A stretch of DNA of 60,416 bases from Phycisphaeraceae bacterium. Its GTDB lineage: Bacteria > Planctomycetota > Phycisphaerae > Phycisphaerales > Phycisphaeraceae. A program made the position numbers and the translations under genes. Location of the stretch: positions 1-60,416 of the forward strand of contig PBAS01000062.1 in NCBI GenBank assembly GCA_002716625.1, in the 5' to 3' direction. Shown here one piece after another: positions 27,873 to 37,314 of the stretch. Numbering within the stretch: the first letter of the stretch is position 1; every line of letters starts with the position of its first letter. The notes below the pieces were generated by a model. That model was not told the DNA's origin. It searched no databases and saw only the letters and a list, made by a program, of their open reading frames with translations.

Positions 27873-29060
27873 ATGGATAAGAAACGCCTGCTGGAGTTAC
27901 GAGATATTTACCGAGATGGGTTGCTCGGCGACACGATTCCGTTCTGGCAGAGTAGGATCATTGATGACGAGTACGGTGGTTACCTGAATTACCGCGATGC
28001 TGATGGTTCCTTGTTGAGTACAGACAAGGCGGTTTGGGTTTTAGGTCGTATTGTCTGGATGTGGAGCCGATTCTATAACGAGATTGAAAAGCGAGATGAT
28101 TGGCTTGAGCTGGCCAAGCATGGAGTTGATTTCATGCTTAAGCATGCTTTCGATGAAGATGGACGTATGTTTTATCTGCTGACCCGTGATGGTCGCCCGA
28201 TCCGTAAGAGACGCTATCTGTTTACCGAGACGTTTGGTGTGGTTGCTCTTGCTGAATATGGCCGGGCAACCGGGTCGGATGAGATGATCCAGCGGGCAAA
28301 TGATCTCTACAGGCTGATTATTAAGTACCACACGACACCGGGCCTTCTGGAGCCCAAGATCTTTACTGAGACACGCCAGCTCAAGGGGCATGCAATGCCC
28401 ATGATCCTGCTCGCCATGAGCCAGGTTCTTCGGGAGGCATCCGGTTCGGATCCATTCTATGAACAGGTCATCACGTCCTCCATGGACGAGGTCTTTGGCG
28501 AATTCTTGAAGCCGGAGAAGCGATGTTTGCTTGAGGCCGTCCAAGCCGATGGGAGTATTCTCGATACCCCCGAAGGGCGTACTGTTAATCCGGGGCATGC
28601 TATCGAGACGTCCTGGTTTTTAATGACTGAAGCGCGGCACCGTAATGACATGTCGATAGTTCCCCGTGCCTGTGAAATTCTCGAGTGGTCACTGGAGATT
28701 GGTTGGGATTCGCAACATGGCGGGATCCTATACTTTGTGGATTGCGATGGGAAGGCGCCAGAGCCATACGAGCATGAACTCAAGTTGTGGTGGCCGCACA
28801 ATGAAGCTCTTTATGCTCTGCTTTTAGCTCATCACCTGACCGGTGACGCCAAGTGGAGTGATTGGTATGAGCGTGTGCACGAGTGGGCCTTTGCCCATTT
28901 TCCAGATAAGGTCAATGGTGAGTGGTTTGGTTATCTGCGTCGGGATGGGACGGTAAGCAACACCGTTAAGTCCAACCATTGGAAGGGCCCATTTCACCTG
29001 CCGAGGATGCAACTGTATGGCTGGAAAATTTTGGAAGAAATGATTCAGGCGAAAGGGTAG
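27873..29060 (+). CDS. N-acylglucosamine 2-epimerase (AGE) family protein
   Basis: 395 residues from the ATG at 27873, which has GAGG eight bases upstream; the frame also opens at TTG 27834. The sequence is a typical alpha6/alpha6 barrel of the AGE superfamily, with the His-containing segments LKGHAMPMI, NPGHAIETSWFL and LWWPHNEALYAL expected at the active site. Members epimerise or isomerise N-acyl-glucosamine, cellobiose, mannose or related sugars. The specificity here cannot be read. The SDR gene starts three bases after the stop, so the two likely act in one sugar pathway. Confidence 0.88.
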   Translation: MDKKRLLELRDIYRDGLLGDTIPFWQSRIIDDEYGGYLNYRDADGSLLSTDKAVWVLGRIVWMWSRFYNEIEKRDDWLELAKHGVDFMLKHAFDEDGRMFYLLTRDGRPIRKRRYLFTETFGVVALAEYGRATGSDEMIQRANDLYRLIIKYHTTPGLLEPKIFTETRQLKGHAMPMILLAMSQVLREASGSDPFYEQVITSSMDEVFGEFLKPEKRCLLEAVQADGSILDTPEGRTVNPGHAIETSWFLMTEARHRNDMSIVPRACEILEWSLEIGWDSQHGGILYFVDCDGKAPEPYEHELKLWWPHNEALYALLLAHHLTGDAKWSDWYERVHEWAFAHFPDKVNGEWFGYLRRDGTVSNTVKSNHWKGPFHLPRMQLYGWKILEEMIQAKG

Positions 29061-29063
29061 TAG

Positions 29064-29873
29064 GTGAACAGCGAAATTGCCCAGATGTTCGACTTGTCGG
29101 GAAAGATCGCAATGATCACTGGCGGTGCTCGGCATCTTGGCTATGACGGCGCCTGTGTTCTGGCTGGAGCTGGTGCTGACCTGGTCATTACATCACGAAC
29201 CAAGTCAAGTGCAGAAGAAACCGCAAGCAAGCTTAGGCAAACTTACGGGGTAGATGTCCTGTCGCTTGAACTGGATCAGTCGAGTCATGGTGGTGTCCAG
29301 GCGGCCGTGGAACTTGCGCAAGCGTGGAAAGGCCGGTTGGACATCCTGCTGAACAACGCTGGTGGCGGGTCCGGCAAGAGCGTCGCATTTTTGTTTGACC
29401 GGGATCCCCGGGACATCGATTCTATGATTAACGTGAACCTGACGGGTGTGATTTATTGTTGCCGTGAGGTTGGGCGGATTATGCAGCGGCAAGGTCGCGG
29501 GAAGATTATTAATATTGCATCGATTGCCGCTTTGCTGGGTCGTGATCGCAGAATGTATGAGAAGCACAAGATGATGGGCCAGCCGGTGGACTACGCTGCG
29601 GCCAAGGCCGGTGTGCTAGGCTTGACGCGCGATCTGGCGGCGTTACTGGCGCCTTCAGGTGTTTATGTAAACGCGATTTCACCTGGAGGTTTTGCACGGG
29701 GCGATCTGCCGGAATCATTTATAGATGACTTTGCAGATGGAACAGCCCTTGGGCGAATGGGGCGTGATGGGATCGACCTGAAAGGCGCCATATTGTTCTT
29801 GGCTTCACCAGCTTCAGATTATGTGGTTGGGCATAACCTGGTCGTTGACGGTGGCTTTGAAATGTGGCATTGA
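29064..29873 (+). CDS. SDR-family NAD(P)-dependent dehydrogenase
   Basis: 269 residues from a GTG, three bases after the epimerase stop codon. The Rossmann motif reads GGARHLGYDGA, followed by NNAG and the catalytic Ser (NIASIAA) and YAAAK. The C-terminal VVDGGF is typical of gluconate 5-dehydrogenase-like and 3-oxoacyl-reductase-like SDRs. Given its partner, oxidation or reduction of a sugar or sugar acid is the best guess. An insertion (RRMYEKHKMMGQPV) sits just before the catalytic Tyr. Confidence 0.88.
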   Translation: MNSEIAQMFDLSGKIAMITGGARHLGYDGACVLAGAGADLVITSRTKSSAEETASKLRQTYGVDVLSLELDQSSHGGVQAAVELAQAWKGRLDILLNNAGGGSGKSVAFLFDRDPRDIDSMINVNLTGVIYCCREVGRIMQRQGRGKIINIASIAALLGRDRRMYEKHKMMGQPVDYAAAKAGVLGLTRDLAALLAPSGVYVNAISPGGFARGDLPESFIDDFADGTALGRMGRDGIDLKGAILFLASPASDYVVGHNLVVDGGFEMWH

Positions 29874-29881
29874 CGGTCAAG

Positions 29882-30775
29882 TCAACAGGCGCCCCACAAG
29901 GCAATTAAAATAAGACCGCTGGTAATGAGCAGTGACGCTGTCATGCGTACCATTGCGCCTGGTTCCTTGAAGATGATGAACGCCAAAAATACACCAATAA
30001 CAATACTGAATTGACGGAAGGCGACTACATAGCTGACTTGGTTGGTGATTTGCAGGGCGAAGATGACCATAAGGTACGACGCCCAATTCAGGAGGCCGGC
30101 TGTTAGTGGTAATAGCCAGCCTGGGCTGGGGCTGTTCGTGCACCGCCTGCGACTGGCGGGTGTCAGGAAACTATAGACGATCAATGCAACAACAAAGAAA
30201 ACGTAAGTGTAACGTGCAGCGGAAAGGGGTCGATTTAGCGGAAGTGTCGCCAGTTCAGTTGCGCCGATCTTGTCGGTCAATGAATATCCTATCGTCCCCA
30301 TTGCCGCTAGCAGCACCCACCCGAAGGCCCGGTTGGCGTAACGATTTTTTTGGAAAACACGAAACGATGTCTGTGGCGCAAGAAGGCAGCCCATGACAAT
30401 CAATGACAGTCCGAGCCAGCCTGGTGAAGTCGGCCACCGTCCGAGAATTACATCGGCAACGGCGATGAAGAGGACTGGTAATGCTCGTGCGATTGGATAG
30501 ATAAACGTAAAGTCAGAATTCTCGTAGCCTTTTGCCAGTCCGGTGAAATAGAGTCCACAAAAGATGCCGGATATTGCAGAAAGAATCCAGAGCCTGGCGC
30601 CAAGTGGCGCCAGGAAAAACTCGAAAATTATCATTGGGATCAATCCAATGGCCACGATTGCTAAGAGCATTCGGAAGACGAACTGTATCTCGGACCTCTT
30701 GCGGCGGACCATGAGATTCCAACTGGCATGTAGTAATGTCGAAATAAGAATGATGGTAATTGCGGTATTGGGCAT
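29882..30775 (-). CDS. EamA/DMT-superfamily transporter
   Basis: 297 residues with about ten hydrophobic helices arranged as two EamA repeats, for example LLAIVAIGLIPMIIFEFFL and FSIVIGVFLAFIIFKEPGA; the latter contains the family's conserved repeat ending. These proteins export or import small metabolites and the substrate is unknown. It is convergent with the SDR gene (8 bp between stops). A 10+2+10 perfect inverted repeat lies in the coding sequence at 30593-30614. No clear ribosome site is visible. Confidence 0.85.
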   Translation of the reverse strand: MPNTAITIILISTLLHASWNLMVRRKRSEIQFVFRMLLAIVAIGLIPMIIFEFFLAPLGARLWILSAISGIFCGLYFTGLAKGYENSDFTFIYPIARALPVLFIAVADVILGRWPTSPGWLGLSLIVMGCLLAPQTSFRVFQKNRYANRAFGWVLLAAMGTIGYSLTDKIGATELATLPLNRPLSAARYTYVFFVVALIVYSFLTPASRRRCTNSPSPGWLLPLTAGLLNWASYLMVIFALQITNQVSYVVAFRQFSIVIGVFLAFIIFKEPGAMVRMTASLLITSGLILIALWGAC

Positions 30776-30791
30776 CAGTTGATGTGTGCTG

Positions 30792-32108
30792 TTAATCGGA
30801 AGCCAGTTGGGTGATGTGTTTGATTGAGGCTCCGGTTGCGCGAAGTTGCGCCAGTTGGCGATGCCCGATCCGCACGGTCATCAAGACGCGTGTGTCCACG
30901 TACTGGCGGTCCAATACGGTTGCGCGGCTCTCCAGGAAATGCATTGCCTTGCCGTCGGCAATGTCAAGTTCAAGTTGTATATGCTGCATTGAACCTCGCA
31001 TTGCCTTGCGAACCATGTCGGCCAGGTTGTCCACGCCGAGGCCTGATTTGGCGCTAATGGTAATGGCCTTGGGGTATCTACTGGTCATGATCAGGGTGTC
31101 AGCATTATGTTCAAGCAAATCGGTCTTGTTAAGAAGCATGATACGGGGCTGGTCAGTCGCCCCGATTTCATCAAGAACCTGACCGACGGTTTCGAAATGG
31201 TGATCGCCACGTGGATCCGATATGTCCAGCACAACCAGCAGCAAATCGCTGTGTACGGCCTCTTCGAGGGTAGCCTTGAAACTCGCCACAAGATGGTGGG
31301 GTAAATCGCGTACAAAACCGACTGTGTCGGACAACATCACGGTGTTGCCCTGGCCGAGGTGCCACTTTCGCGTTCGTGTCGATAGCGTTGCAAAGAGGCG
31401 ATCATCTGCAAAGGCGCCGCCATCGGTTACGGTGTTGAACAACGTGCTCTTGCCGGCATTGGTGTAGCCAACCAGCCCCACGGTGAAGAAATCCTCGTTC
31501 CGCCTAGCAACCTCCCGTTCTTTTCGCTGCTGGATATCAGTAATCTGTCGCTTTAGGTCACTTTTCTTTCTCTGGACAATTCGGCGGTCAGTTTCAAGTT
31601 GTTGTTCGCCTGGTCCCCGCGTACCAATGCCGGTCGGTGCTCCGCCGGCAATTCTTTCAAGGTGTGTCCACATGGCCCGTAAACGCGGGTAGGTATATTC
31701 CAATTGAGCCAACTCAACTTGGAGCTTGGCCTCGTGGGTTCGTGCTCTTGCTGCGAAAATATCAAGAATGAGTTCGCTGCGGTCTAGGATCTTGCAGTTG
31801 CAGATCTTTTCAAGGTTGCCGATTTGTGATGGGCTCAGGTCGTTATCAAAAATGACAACATCAGCTTCATGGGTAGTCACCATTTCCGCCAATTGCTGTG
31901 CTTTGCCGGACCCTAAGTATGTTGCCGGGGCGGGGCGGGTCTTCTTTTGGATCAGGTGATCTACGCAGATCGCGCCAGCAGTATCGGCAAGGCTTTGCAA
32001 CTCACCGAGGGGGTCTTGCGGATCATTGTGGTGGCCGGGTAGCAGGCAGGCGACCAGCACGGCACGTTCACGAGCAACAGTCAGGAATTCACGTTGGCCC
32101 TGTTCCAT
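30792..32108 (-). CDS. hflX: GTPase HflX
   Basis: 438 residues from the ATG at 32108; the frame runs further upstream but TAGACT lies seven bases before this ATG, matching the leaderless pattern. The N-terminal HflX domain has DEL-like and GPGEQQLETDRR signatures. The GTPase domain has G1 (GYTNAGKSTLFN), G2/G3 (DTVGFVRDLPHHLV) and G4 (NKTD). HflX splits or rescues stalled 70S ribosomes under stress. It stands alone on its strand, downstream of no obvious partner. Confidence 0.93.
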   Translation of the reverse strand: MEQGQREFLTVARERAVLVACLLPGHHNDPQDPLGELQSLADTAGAICVDHLIQKKTRPAPATYLGSGKAQQLAEMVTTHEADVVIFDNDLSPSQIGNLEKICNCKILDRSELILDIFAARARTHEAKLQVELAQLEYTYPRLRAMWTHLERIAGGAPTGIGTRGPGEQQLETDRRIVQRKKSDLKRQITDIQQRKEREVARRNEDFFTVGLVGYTNAGKSTLFNTVTDGGAFADDRLFATLSTRTRKWHLGQGNTVMLSDTVGFVRDLPHHLVASFKATLEEAVHSDLLLVVLDISDPRGDHHFETVGQVLDEIGATDQPRIMLLNKTDLLEHNADTLIMTSRYPKAITISAKSGLGVDNLADMVRKAMRGSMQHIQLELDIADGKAMHFLESRATVLDRQYVDTRVLMTVRIGHRQLAQLRATGASIKHITQLASD

Positions 32109-32115
32109 TGGTAAC

Positions 32116-32121
32116 AGTCTA
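32116..32121 (-). promoter_or_regulatory. -10 box of hflX, leaderless start
   Basis: TAGACT on the minus strand, seven bases before the hflX ATG. No ribosome-binding sequence lies between. Confidence 0.55.
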
Positions 32122-32352
32122 GCCGGGATTGTTCGACAATGGCCAACGGTATTGGGTGTTAACGACGCCGCGGAGTAGGTCAATATCTGCAAGGTCAACA
32201 GCCCTGTCATATAAAATGACGTCATATCTCTATCAGTTGCGAGATGCGTGCTGTCAAATCAGATGAAAACCGGTTGCCTGCTGCAGGGTGTGCCGTATTT
32301 GATCCGGACGGATTTTCCCTGGCTTATTGGGTGTTTTGAAATATTCCGCCAC

Positions 32353-33723
32353 CTAAGCTGAGACCAGTTGCGTGGCCTGGTCATAGACTTGCAGACATTT
32401 TTTGGCCGCACCGTCCCATGTTAGTTGTCTGACTTCAAGGTCAGCTTGTTCACGCAGTGTACTGGACAGGGGAGGATGGCGCAGTACTGCGATAATTTTA
32501 TTCGCAATTTCATCTGTATCCCAGAAGTCCACTTTCAGTGCGTGTGTGAGCACCTCGGCAACGCCGGATGTTTTCGAGATGATAACCGGCACGTCATGCC
32601 GGATGGCTTCTAGTGGGGCGATGCCAAATGGCTCGGAAACACTGGGCATGACGTAAACATTTGCGATTCTAAAGACGCGTTCTACATCTTTGCCTCGTAG
32701 GAACCCCGTGAACAGGACCTGATGCCCGATGCCTTCCCGCACTGCTAGGTCAATCACGTCAGTGATCTTGTCACCAGAGCCGGCCATCACGAATTTCACT
32801 TCCTGTTCTTTTTCCAAGACTTTCTTGGCTGCGCGGACGAAATATTCCGGTCCCTTCTGCATGGTAATGCGCCCAAGAAAAAGGACGATCTTGTCGCTGC
32901 GCCGAATTGCAGGCTCGCCATGCAGCCCGGGTAGTGGATTGACATTTTCAATACCGTTGTAAACAACCTCAATCTTGTCGGGGTCGACGCCGAATCTGTG
33001 TTGGATGATGGATTTGGTGAGATACGAGACTGCAATAACCCGCATCGCACCATGCATCCCCCTCCGCTCGATATCGTATACCGGTTGGTTGATGTTTTCA
33101 CCTGACCGGTCAAATTCCGTGGAGTGAACATGCGTAATAAGGGGCCGACCGCTAAGCCGGGCAACAGCGAGGCCTGCGGGGAAGGTCAGCCAGTCATGAG
33201 CGTGGATGACATCGAAGTCTTCACCTCGTGCGAGATTGAGGCATAAGTCGGAAAATCTTTGGCACTCATCAAGCAAATCGCCACTATAGTCCAGCGGGCC
33301 AGTTCCGGGTCCGAGCCCTGATACCAAGGAGGCGGTGGCTGGGGCGGATTGATTGGATTGCATACATTGTCGTGATGCGGCAGGCGGTGGCTGCCGTAAT
33401 ACCCCGCCAGCGGACTGGTAGGGGCTATACATTCGTGCGGGTATTGCCTGGAACTTGATGTTCGGATCCAACTGTGCGTCGCTGTCGTCATGGGAAATGG
33501 TAGCGGGCGATATGCCGGAAGCCGGAGTTTCTGATTCGGCTAATGGTGATTGTGGCGTGAGCAGGCGAACATGGGATGTGTTTTGGGTGTCAATCACTTT
33601 CGGTAGCACGAAAGTGATTTTGGTGTTTTGGCGGCTCAGCGCCAAGGTCAGCCCGTGGCATGCCGTTCCCAGTCCACCACTGATGAAGGGTGGGAATTCC
33701 CAGCCAAGCATGAATACGCGCAT
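32353..33723 (-). CDS. glycosyltransferase family 4, glycogen/starch-synthase-like fold
   Basis: About 456 residues. MRVFMLGWEFPPFISGGLGTA is the N-terminal GT-B motif of GT4/GT5 enzymes; HAHDWLTFPAG and IRRSDKIVLFLGRITMQKGPEYF are the standard central motifs, and EPFGIAPLEAI is the C-terminal sugar-nucleotide EX7E site. An insert of roughly 90 residues near 55-145 (Pro/Ser/Gln-rich) is not typical. It probably adds hexoses from a nucleotide donor to a glycan or lipid. An AGGG lies eight bases before the ATG at 33723. An 11-bp-arm inverted repeat (33592-33602/33609-33619) lies inside. Confidence 0.85.
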   Translation of the reverse strand: MRVFMLGWEFPPFISGGLGTACHGLTLALSRQNTKITFVLPKVIDTQNTSHVRLLTPQSPLAESETPASGISPATISHDDSDAQLDPNIKFQAIPARMYSPYQSAGGVLRQPPPAASRQCMQSNQSAPATASLVSGLGPGTGPLDYSGDLLDECQRFSDLCLNLARGEDFDVIHAHDWLTFPAGLAVARLSGRPLITHVHSTEFDRSGENINQPVYDIERRGMHGAMRVIAVSYLTKSIIQHRFGVDPDKIEVVYNGIENVNPLPGLHGEPAIRRSDKIVLFLGRITMQKGPEYFVRAAKKVLEKEQEVKFVMAGSGDKITDVIDLAVREGIGHQVLFTGFLRGKDVERVFRIANVYVMPSVSEPFGIAPLEAIRHDVPVIISKTSGVAEVLTHALKVDFWDTDEIANKIIAVLRHPPLSSTLREQADLEVRQLTWDGAAKKCLQVYDQATQLVSA

Positions 33724-34019
33724 CGGCATCACCCTGTGGGGTTTTGGTAAAACCTCAGTGTTAATGCATTGTTCATGATGAGGCGGGCAGGTTTGGATCC
33801 AAACTCAACTCGCCCAATATTGAATGTGATCAACACCCTAATCGTACGCAGGACTCTAAAAGCGTGGTTTGCCAGTGGTGGGTTCTTAGCCCCTGTTGGT
33901 GGTGAAGAGCTCAAGTTGTATGGCACAAAGTTAATACTGAAACCGCCACGACTGGCGAACCACTACCAATCATCAACTGTAGCGTAGCGTAGCGGTTGCG
34001 GTTAGCCCGTCAAGCAAAA
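33724..34019. other. about 290-bp intergenic region with inverted repeat and GTAGC triplet
   Basis: Between the GT4 and SpoU genes (both minus). It holds a 13-base inverted repeat with one mismatch (33864-33876 and 33951-33963, 74 bases apart) and three tandem GTAGC copies at 33979-33993. A plus-strand frame (33769-33987) shows no recognisable protein. No RNA gene was recognised. Confidence 0.4.
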
Positions 34020-34883
34020 TTAGCAAGATGTCGTTCCGCCCTTTTGTGCAGGGTGGTGTGATTGGTGTTGTCGAACTACTTCAAAAAGAAGGATTCCTGC
34101 TGTTGTTGCGGCATTTAATGAGTCAATGGTTTGCCGGCTGGTTGTTGTGAAGGGAATGGTAATGAGCTCATCTGCTGCTCGTTTCCATCGGTCATTTAGT
34201 CCGGTTGGTTCACTGCCGATCACCAATGCCACTCGGTCGGTATATGGGACATCAAAATAAGGCCGCGTAGCGCCTGGTTCGGCTGCTAGGATTCTCACCT
34301 GACGATCGGCCAAAAAGGATAGGATGTTTTGGGAGTTTTGGCACACAATGGGCAGGCTGAATACGGCACCAGTGCTAGCGCGAATGGCATTCGGGTTCAT
34401 GGTGTCTACGACTGCATCAGCCAACAGCATTCCACTTGCGCCGGCGGCCAGTGCGGATCTTGCCATTGCGCCAACATTGCCCGGTTTGGTTGCGCCCACG
34501 CAAACAAGCCACAATTCTGGTGGGGTGATATCGTCTAGGTCCTTTAGTTGCCATGTCCGTTGTTCAAAGATGGCAAGAATGCCCTCTGGTTCTTTACGGT
34601 AAGTCATCCGTATAAATACCGCCGAATCGACCTCATACCACTGGGCCGCATTAACTTCCGCATTGTTCAGGTGGATCTTGATCTTATCAGCACCAAGTCC
34701 CAGTACCGCTGGGCAAAAATACAATTCACACATGGTGAGTCCTGCCTGAAGGGCTCGACTCACTTCGCGCATGCCTTCGCAGGCAAAGATGCCCATGTTA
34801 TCACGCCGCCTTCGGCGCCAAAGCGATTTGGCGTTTTTGATATGGGAATTGCTTACGCTGGCCAATCGGATAATCTTGTTCAC
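34020..34883 (-). CDS. TrmH/SpoU-family RNA 2'-O-methyltransferase
   Basis: 287 residues from a GTG. The N-terminal part has a substrate-binding L30e-like region; the SPOUT catalytic part has motif 1 (GNVGAMARSALAAG), motif 2 (ALVIGSEPTGL) and motif 3 (SLNAATTAGILLFEV). These trefoil-knot enzymes methylate ribose in tRNA or rRNA; the exact site is not readable. TACAAT (34891-34896) lies exactly seven bases before the GTG and no ribosome site is present, so a leaderless start is likely and supports GTG as start. Confidence 0.92.
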   Translation of the reverse strand: MNKIIRLASVSNSHIKNAKSLWRRRRRDNMGIFACEGMREVSRALQAGLTMCELYFCPAVLGLGADKIKIHLNNAEVNAAQWYEVDSAVFIRMTYRKEPEGILAIFEQRTWQLKDLDDITPPELWLVCVGATKPGNVGAMARSALAAGASGMLLADAVVDTMNPNAIRASTGAVFSLPIVCQNSQNILSFLADRQVRILAAEPGATRPYFDVPYTDRVALVIGSEPTGLNDRWKRAADELITIPFTTTSRQTIDSLNAATTAGILLFEVVRQHQSHHPAQKGGTTSC

Positions 34884-34890
34884 AGAAGGT

Positions 34891-34896
34891 ATTGTA
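34891..34896 (-). promoter_or_regulatory. -10 box of SpoU methyltransferase gene, leaderless start
   Basis: TACAAT on the minus strand, seven bases before the GTG at 34883. Confidence 0.55.
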
Positions 34897-34946
34897 CAAA
34901 GGTCGGGCTGAAGTCTGGTCCAACTACTTGGTGCGGAGCAATATAT

Positions 34947-35669
34947 ATGTCAGTTGTTTGCTCGTTGATAGATCAACTCCATGAATTTGAATCGCCATTG
35001 GTGGCCGAAGCGATGGACGCCATGGATTGTCCCGGTATCGGCGAATGTTATATGAGCCGCAATATTCGCCAGATGACCGCACAGTCGCAGCCGATGGTCG
35101 GTATCGCGATGCTTCTTGAAACAGACACTAGTTCAAGGGGAGGGGAACGAGATAACATGGCCCTGATGGAACTAATGGAATCGATGGGGGATAATCCCAC
35201 TCCCTATGCGATTGTGATGAAGGCGATTGGCGCCCGCCCTGAGCATGAATGCATCGTGGGTGACGGTATGGTTAAAATTGCGGCTGCTGCCGGTTGCATT
35301 GGATTCGTGACAGATGGCGGTATTCGCGATCTGGAGGGTATTGATCGGGAGGGCATGCCGGTATTTGCTGCCGGTGCGGCAACTGCGCATTCAAGCTTTA
35401 TGATCCGACGTCCACAGGGGCCAATTGAGATTGGTGGTGCGCAGGTCAATGAAGGTGATCTTTTGCACGGCGACATCAATGGTTTGCAGATCATTCCCAA
35501 GGCGTGCCATCAGGGTATCGTCGAAGCGTGCATTCTTTCCCGAGAATTTGAAACTCGGGCTCATGTGTTTGGTCGTCGATCAGACAAGACCTGTCGCCAG
35601 AAGCGACAAAACACTCAAAAGCTTTATGCCGACCACCAGGCCCGTTGTCGAAAGTTGTTGGCTAAGTAA
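34947..35669 (+). CDS. RraA family protein / HMG-CHA aldolase-like
   Basis: 240 residues from the ATG at 34947, with GGAG eight bases upstream. The same frame is open back to 34548 but that part overlaps the SpoU gene and lacks homology. VGDGMVKIAAAAGCIGFVTDGGIRDL is the RraA core, with the conserved G...RD site. RraA-fold proteins include the RNase E inhibitor and divalent-metal aldolases that split 4-hydroxy-4-methyl-2-oxoglutarate or decarboxylate oxaloacetate. Given the sugar-acid genes around it, an aldolase-like role is more plausible, but unproven. Its end overlaps the next, convergent gene by eight bases. Confidence 0.85.
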   Translation: MSVVCSLIDQLHEFESPLVAEAMDAMDCPGIGECYMSRNIRQMTAQSQPMVGIAMLLETDTSSRGGERDNMALMELMESMGDNPTPYAIVMKAIGARPEHECIVGDGMVKIAAAAGCIGFVTDGGIRDLEGIDREGMPVFAAGAATAHSSFMIRRPQGPIEIGGAQVNEGDLLHGDINGLQIIPKACHQGIVEACILSREFETRAHVFGRRSDKTCRQKRQNTQKLYADHQARCRKLLAK

Positions 35670-37314
35670 GCTTATTCATGATTTGCTGGGTCAACTCCCA
35701 GAAGCCGGACTCTCGAAAAGCGGTTGCAGCACCAGAAAGAGAAGCGGTGTGTTGCGTGTGATGATTCCATTTGTTTTGTGCTTCAAGCAGGTGATGGCGG
35801 CATTGATCAGCCAAGGCGGATTTGGGGTGGTATGGTTGCTGCTGGGTATGGCGACGGTATGCGGCGAGGCCAGCCAGCAGTTCATGAATGGCGCCAAGCA
35901 ACGCATCAGCATATTCCAAGGTGTGGAGCATTGGTTCGAGTGTCGGGCGATTTGATTCGGTGATGAGCTGTTTGAGGGCAATGCGGTCTTTGCTGATCAT
36001 GTCTACAGCTCGTCGTTTCTCATTAATAACCTGTTCCAGCTGTGAAGCGGGTAAGTGTTTAATCATCCGCCAAATGGCATGGGCATCGAGTAGATCATCC
36101 TGGATCCAGTCGGCATTGGGGTGCCATGAGTCTGGCAGGCTTTGGGCGTAGGCTCCAATATAGAAGCCATTGAGAACCACCTCGTGTGAGTGCTGGAGAA
36201 GTTTCAAGATGGTCTCGGCCAGATCGCAATCCGTGATATCCAATCGCTCCTTCATCCACATGAGGGCAAGTTGTTGCTGGTTGTTGGTCGATCCGTCAGC
36301 AACTTTTGGTACCGCATAAACATTCGCGTCGATCCATGTCTCGTTGCTTACGAATGGGCCACCCCAGCCGCCACCACGAACCCAAGCCCACAAGCCAGCA
36401 AGATGAACCTGATCCGGCAGGTGGTTCAAACCGGTTTTCTGTACACTCTGGGTTATTTCAGGTGGGCCATCGCACCACAGCGGGACCTGCCAGTTTGGGA
36501 TAGCGCCTTTTCCTTCGTACTCACGTTGGCATTCGAGTTCGTAGATGATCGGGTGATTTTCGCAGGCGAGGCTTGCCTGGTTCCAGTGTTGATAACGCCA
36601 AAAGTCAGTTTGGGTGAATTTGAACGACAGCATGAACCTGTCATCTCGTGGAAGCCCGCGTATGGCTCGACGGCAAACATCAATGGAATCATGCATGCCG
36701 GTGGGTCGGACATTCCATGCTCGTACAATAAGATTCAGTTCCAATTCACGAATCAGCAGGTTATAGAACGCAGTTACGATCTTGTTGATTCGTTTGGCCC
36801 GCCCAAGACGGCTGCAGCGTGCGCAGTGAGGCAGTAAAATATCATTGCCGGTGAGATGGGGTAGGCGTGCAGCCTCGTTGTCGCCAAAGCGGATCACTAC
36901 ACCACGCACATGGTTGAATCGGCGCAGAAGACTACGCAGCGCGTCAACGGAAGCAGAAATCGCCTCGTTGCTGGCAGGGCAAAGTGTGACTGGCCTGGCT
37001 TTGCAGCAAAACTGATCCCGGTGTTGGTCTACCAGGTCGGTACTCAGGCTCAAAACATCGTAGCTGAGGTAGACGTCCAACTTTGCTGCGCAAGCCTGGT
37101 TGATCTGTTGGTCAACCAGGTCAAACTGTTCAGATAGCCAATGGTGTAGCTGGCGATCTGCAACGTTGCCGTTTATCTCGACACCCGACAAGCCAGTTGT
37201 TTCATATAAGACAATACCATTGTAGCCAAGGCGGGAGAGTTCCTGTGGGTCACGGTAACGTGTTTTGGTGACCGGAGCGCCTGGGTTGTCGAGTATGGTT
37301 GCCAGTTTGAGCAT
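35662..37314 (-). CDS. large TIM-barrel glycosidase-like protein of unknown specificity
   Basis: 550 residues, no signal peptide. The first 300 residues alternate strands and helices as in a TIM barrel (YNGIVLYE, LDVYLSYDV, VRGVVIRFGD). The motif ECQREYEGKGAIPNW and the run LWAWVRGGGWGGPFVSNETW look like catalytic loops of glycoside hydrolases, perhaps alpha-glucuronidase-like. I do not recognise a family with certainty. The C-terminal third is helical. It may process uronate-containing oligosaccharides, in line with the other genes here, but this is inference. Confidence 0.5.
   Translation of the reverse strand: MLKLATILDNPGAPVTKTRYRDPQELSRLGYNGIVLYETTGLSGVEINGNVADRQLHHWLSEQFDLVDQQINQACAAKLDVYLSYDVLSLSTDLVDQHRDQFCCKARPVTLCPASNEAISASVDALRSLLRRFNHVRGVVIRFGDNEAARLPHLTGNDILLPHCARCSRLGRAKRINKIVTAFYNLLIRELELNLIVRAWNVRPTGMHDSIDVCRRAIRGLPRDDRFMLSFKFTQTDFWRYQHWNQASLACENHPIIYELECQREYEGKGAIPNWQVPLWCDGPPEITQSVQKTGLNHLPDQVHLAGLWAWVRGGGWGGPFVSNETWIDANVYAVPKVADGSTNNQQQLALMWMKERLDITDCDLAETILKLLQHSHEVVLNGFYIGAYAQSLPDSWHPNADWIQDDLLDAHAIWRMIKHLPASQLEQVINEKRRAVDMISKDRIALKQLITESNRPTLEPMLHTLEYADALLGAIHELLAGLAAYRRHTQQQPYHPKSALADQCRHHLLEAQNKWNHHTQHTASLSGAATAFRESGFWELTQQIMNKLT

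Noticed and set aside
33769..33987. 72-codon plus-strand frame between GT4 and SpoU genes
   Set aside because: Antisense to intergenic DNA with no ribosome site or recognisable protein.
34548..34946. N-terminal extension of the RraA-like gene
   Set aside because: It overlaps the SpoU gene on the other strand and has no similarity to RraA; the ATG at 34947 has a Shine-Dalgarno.
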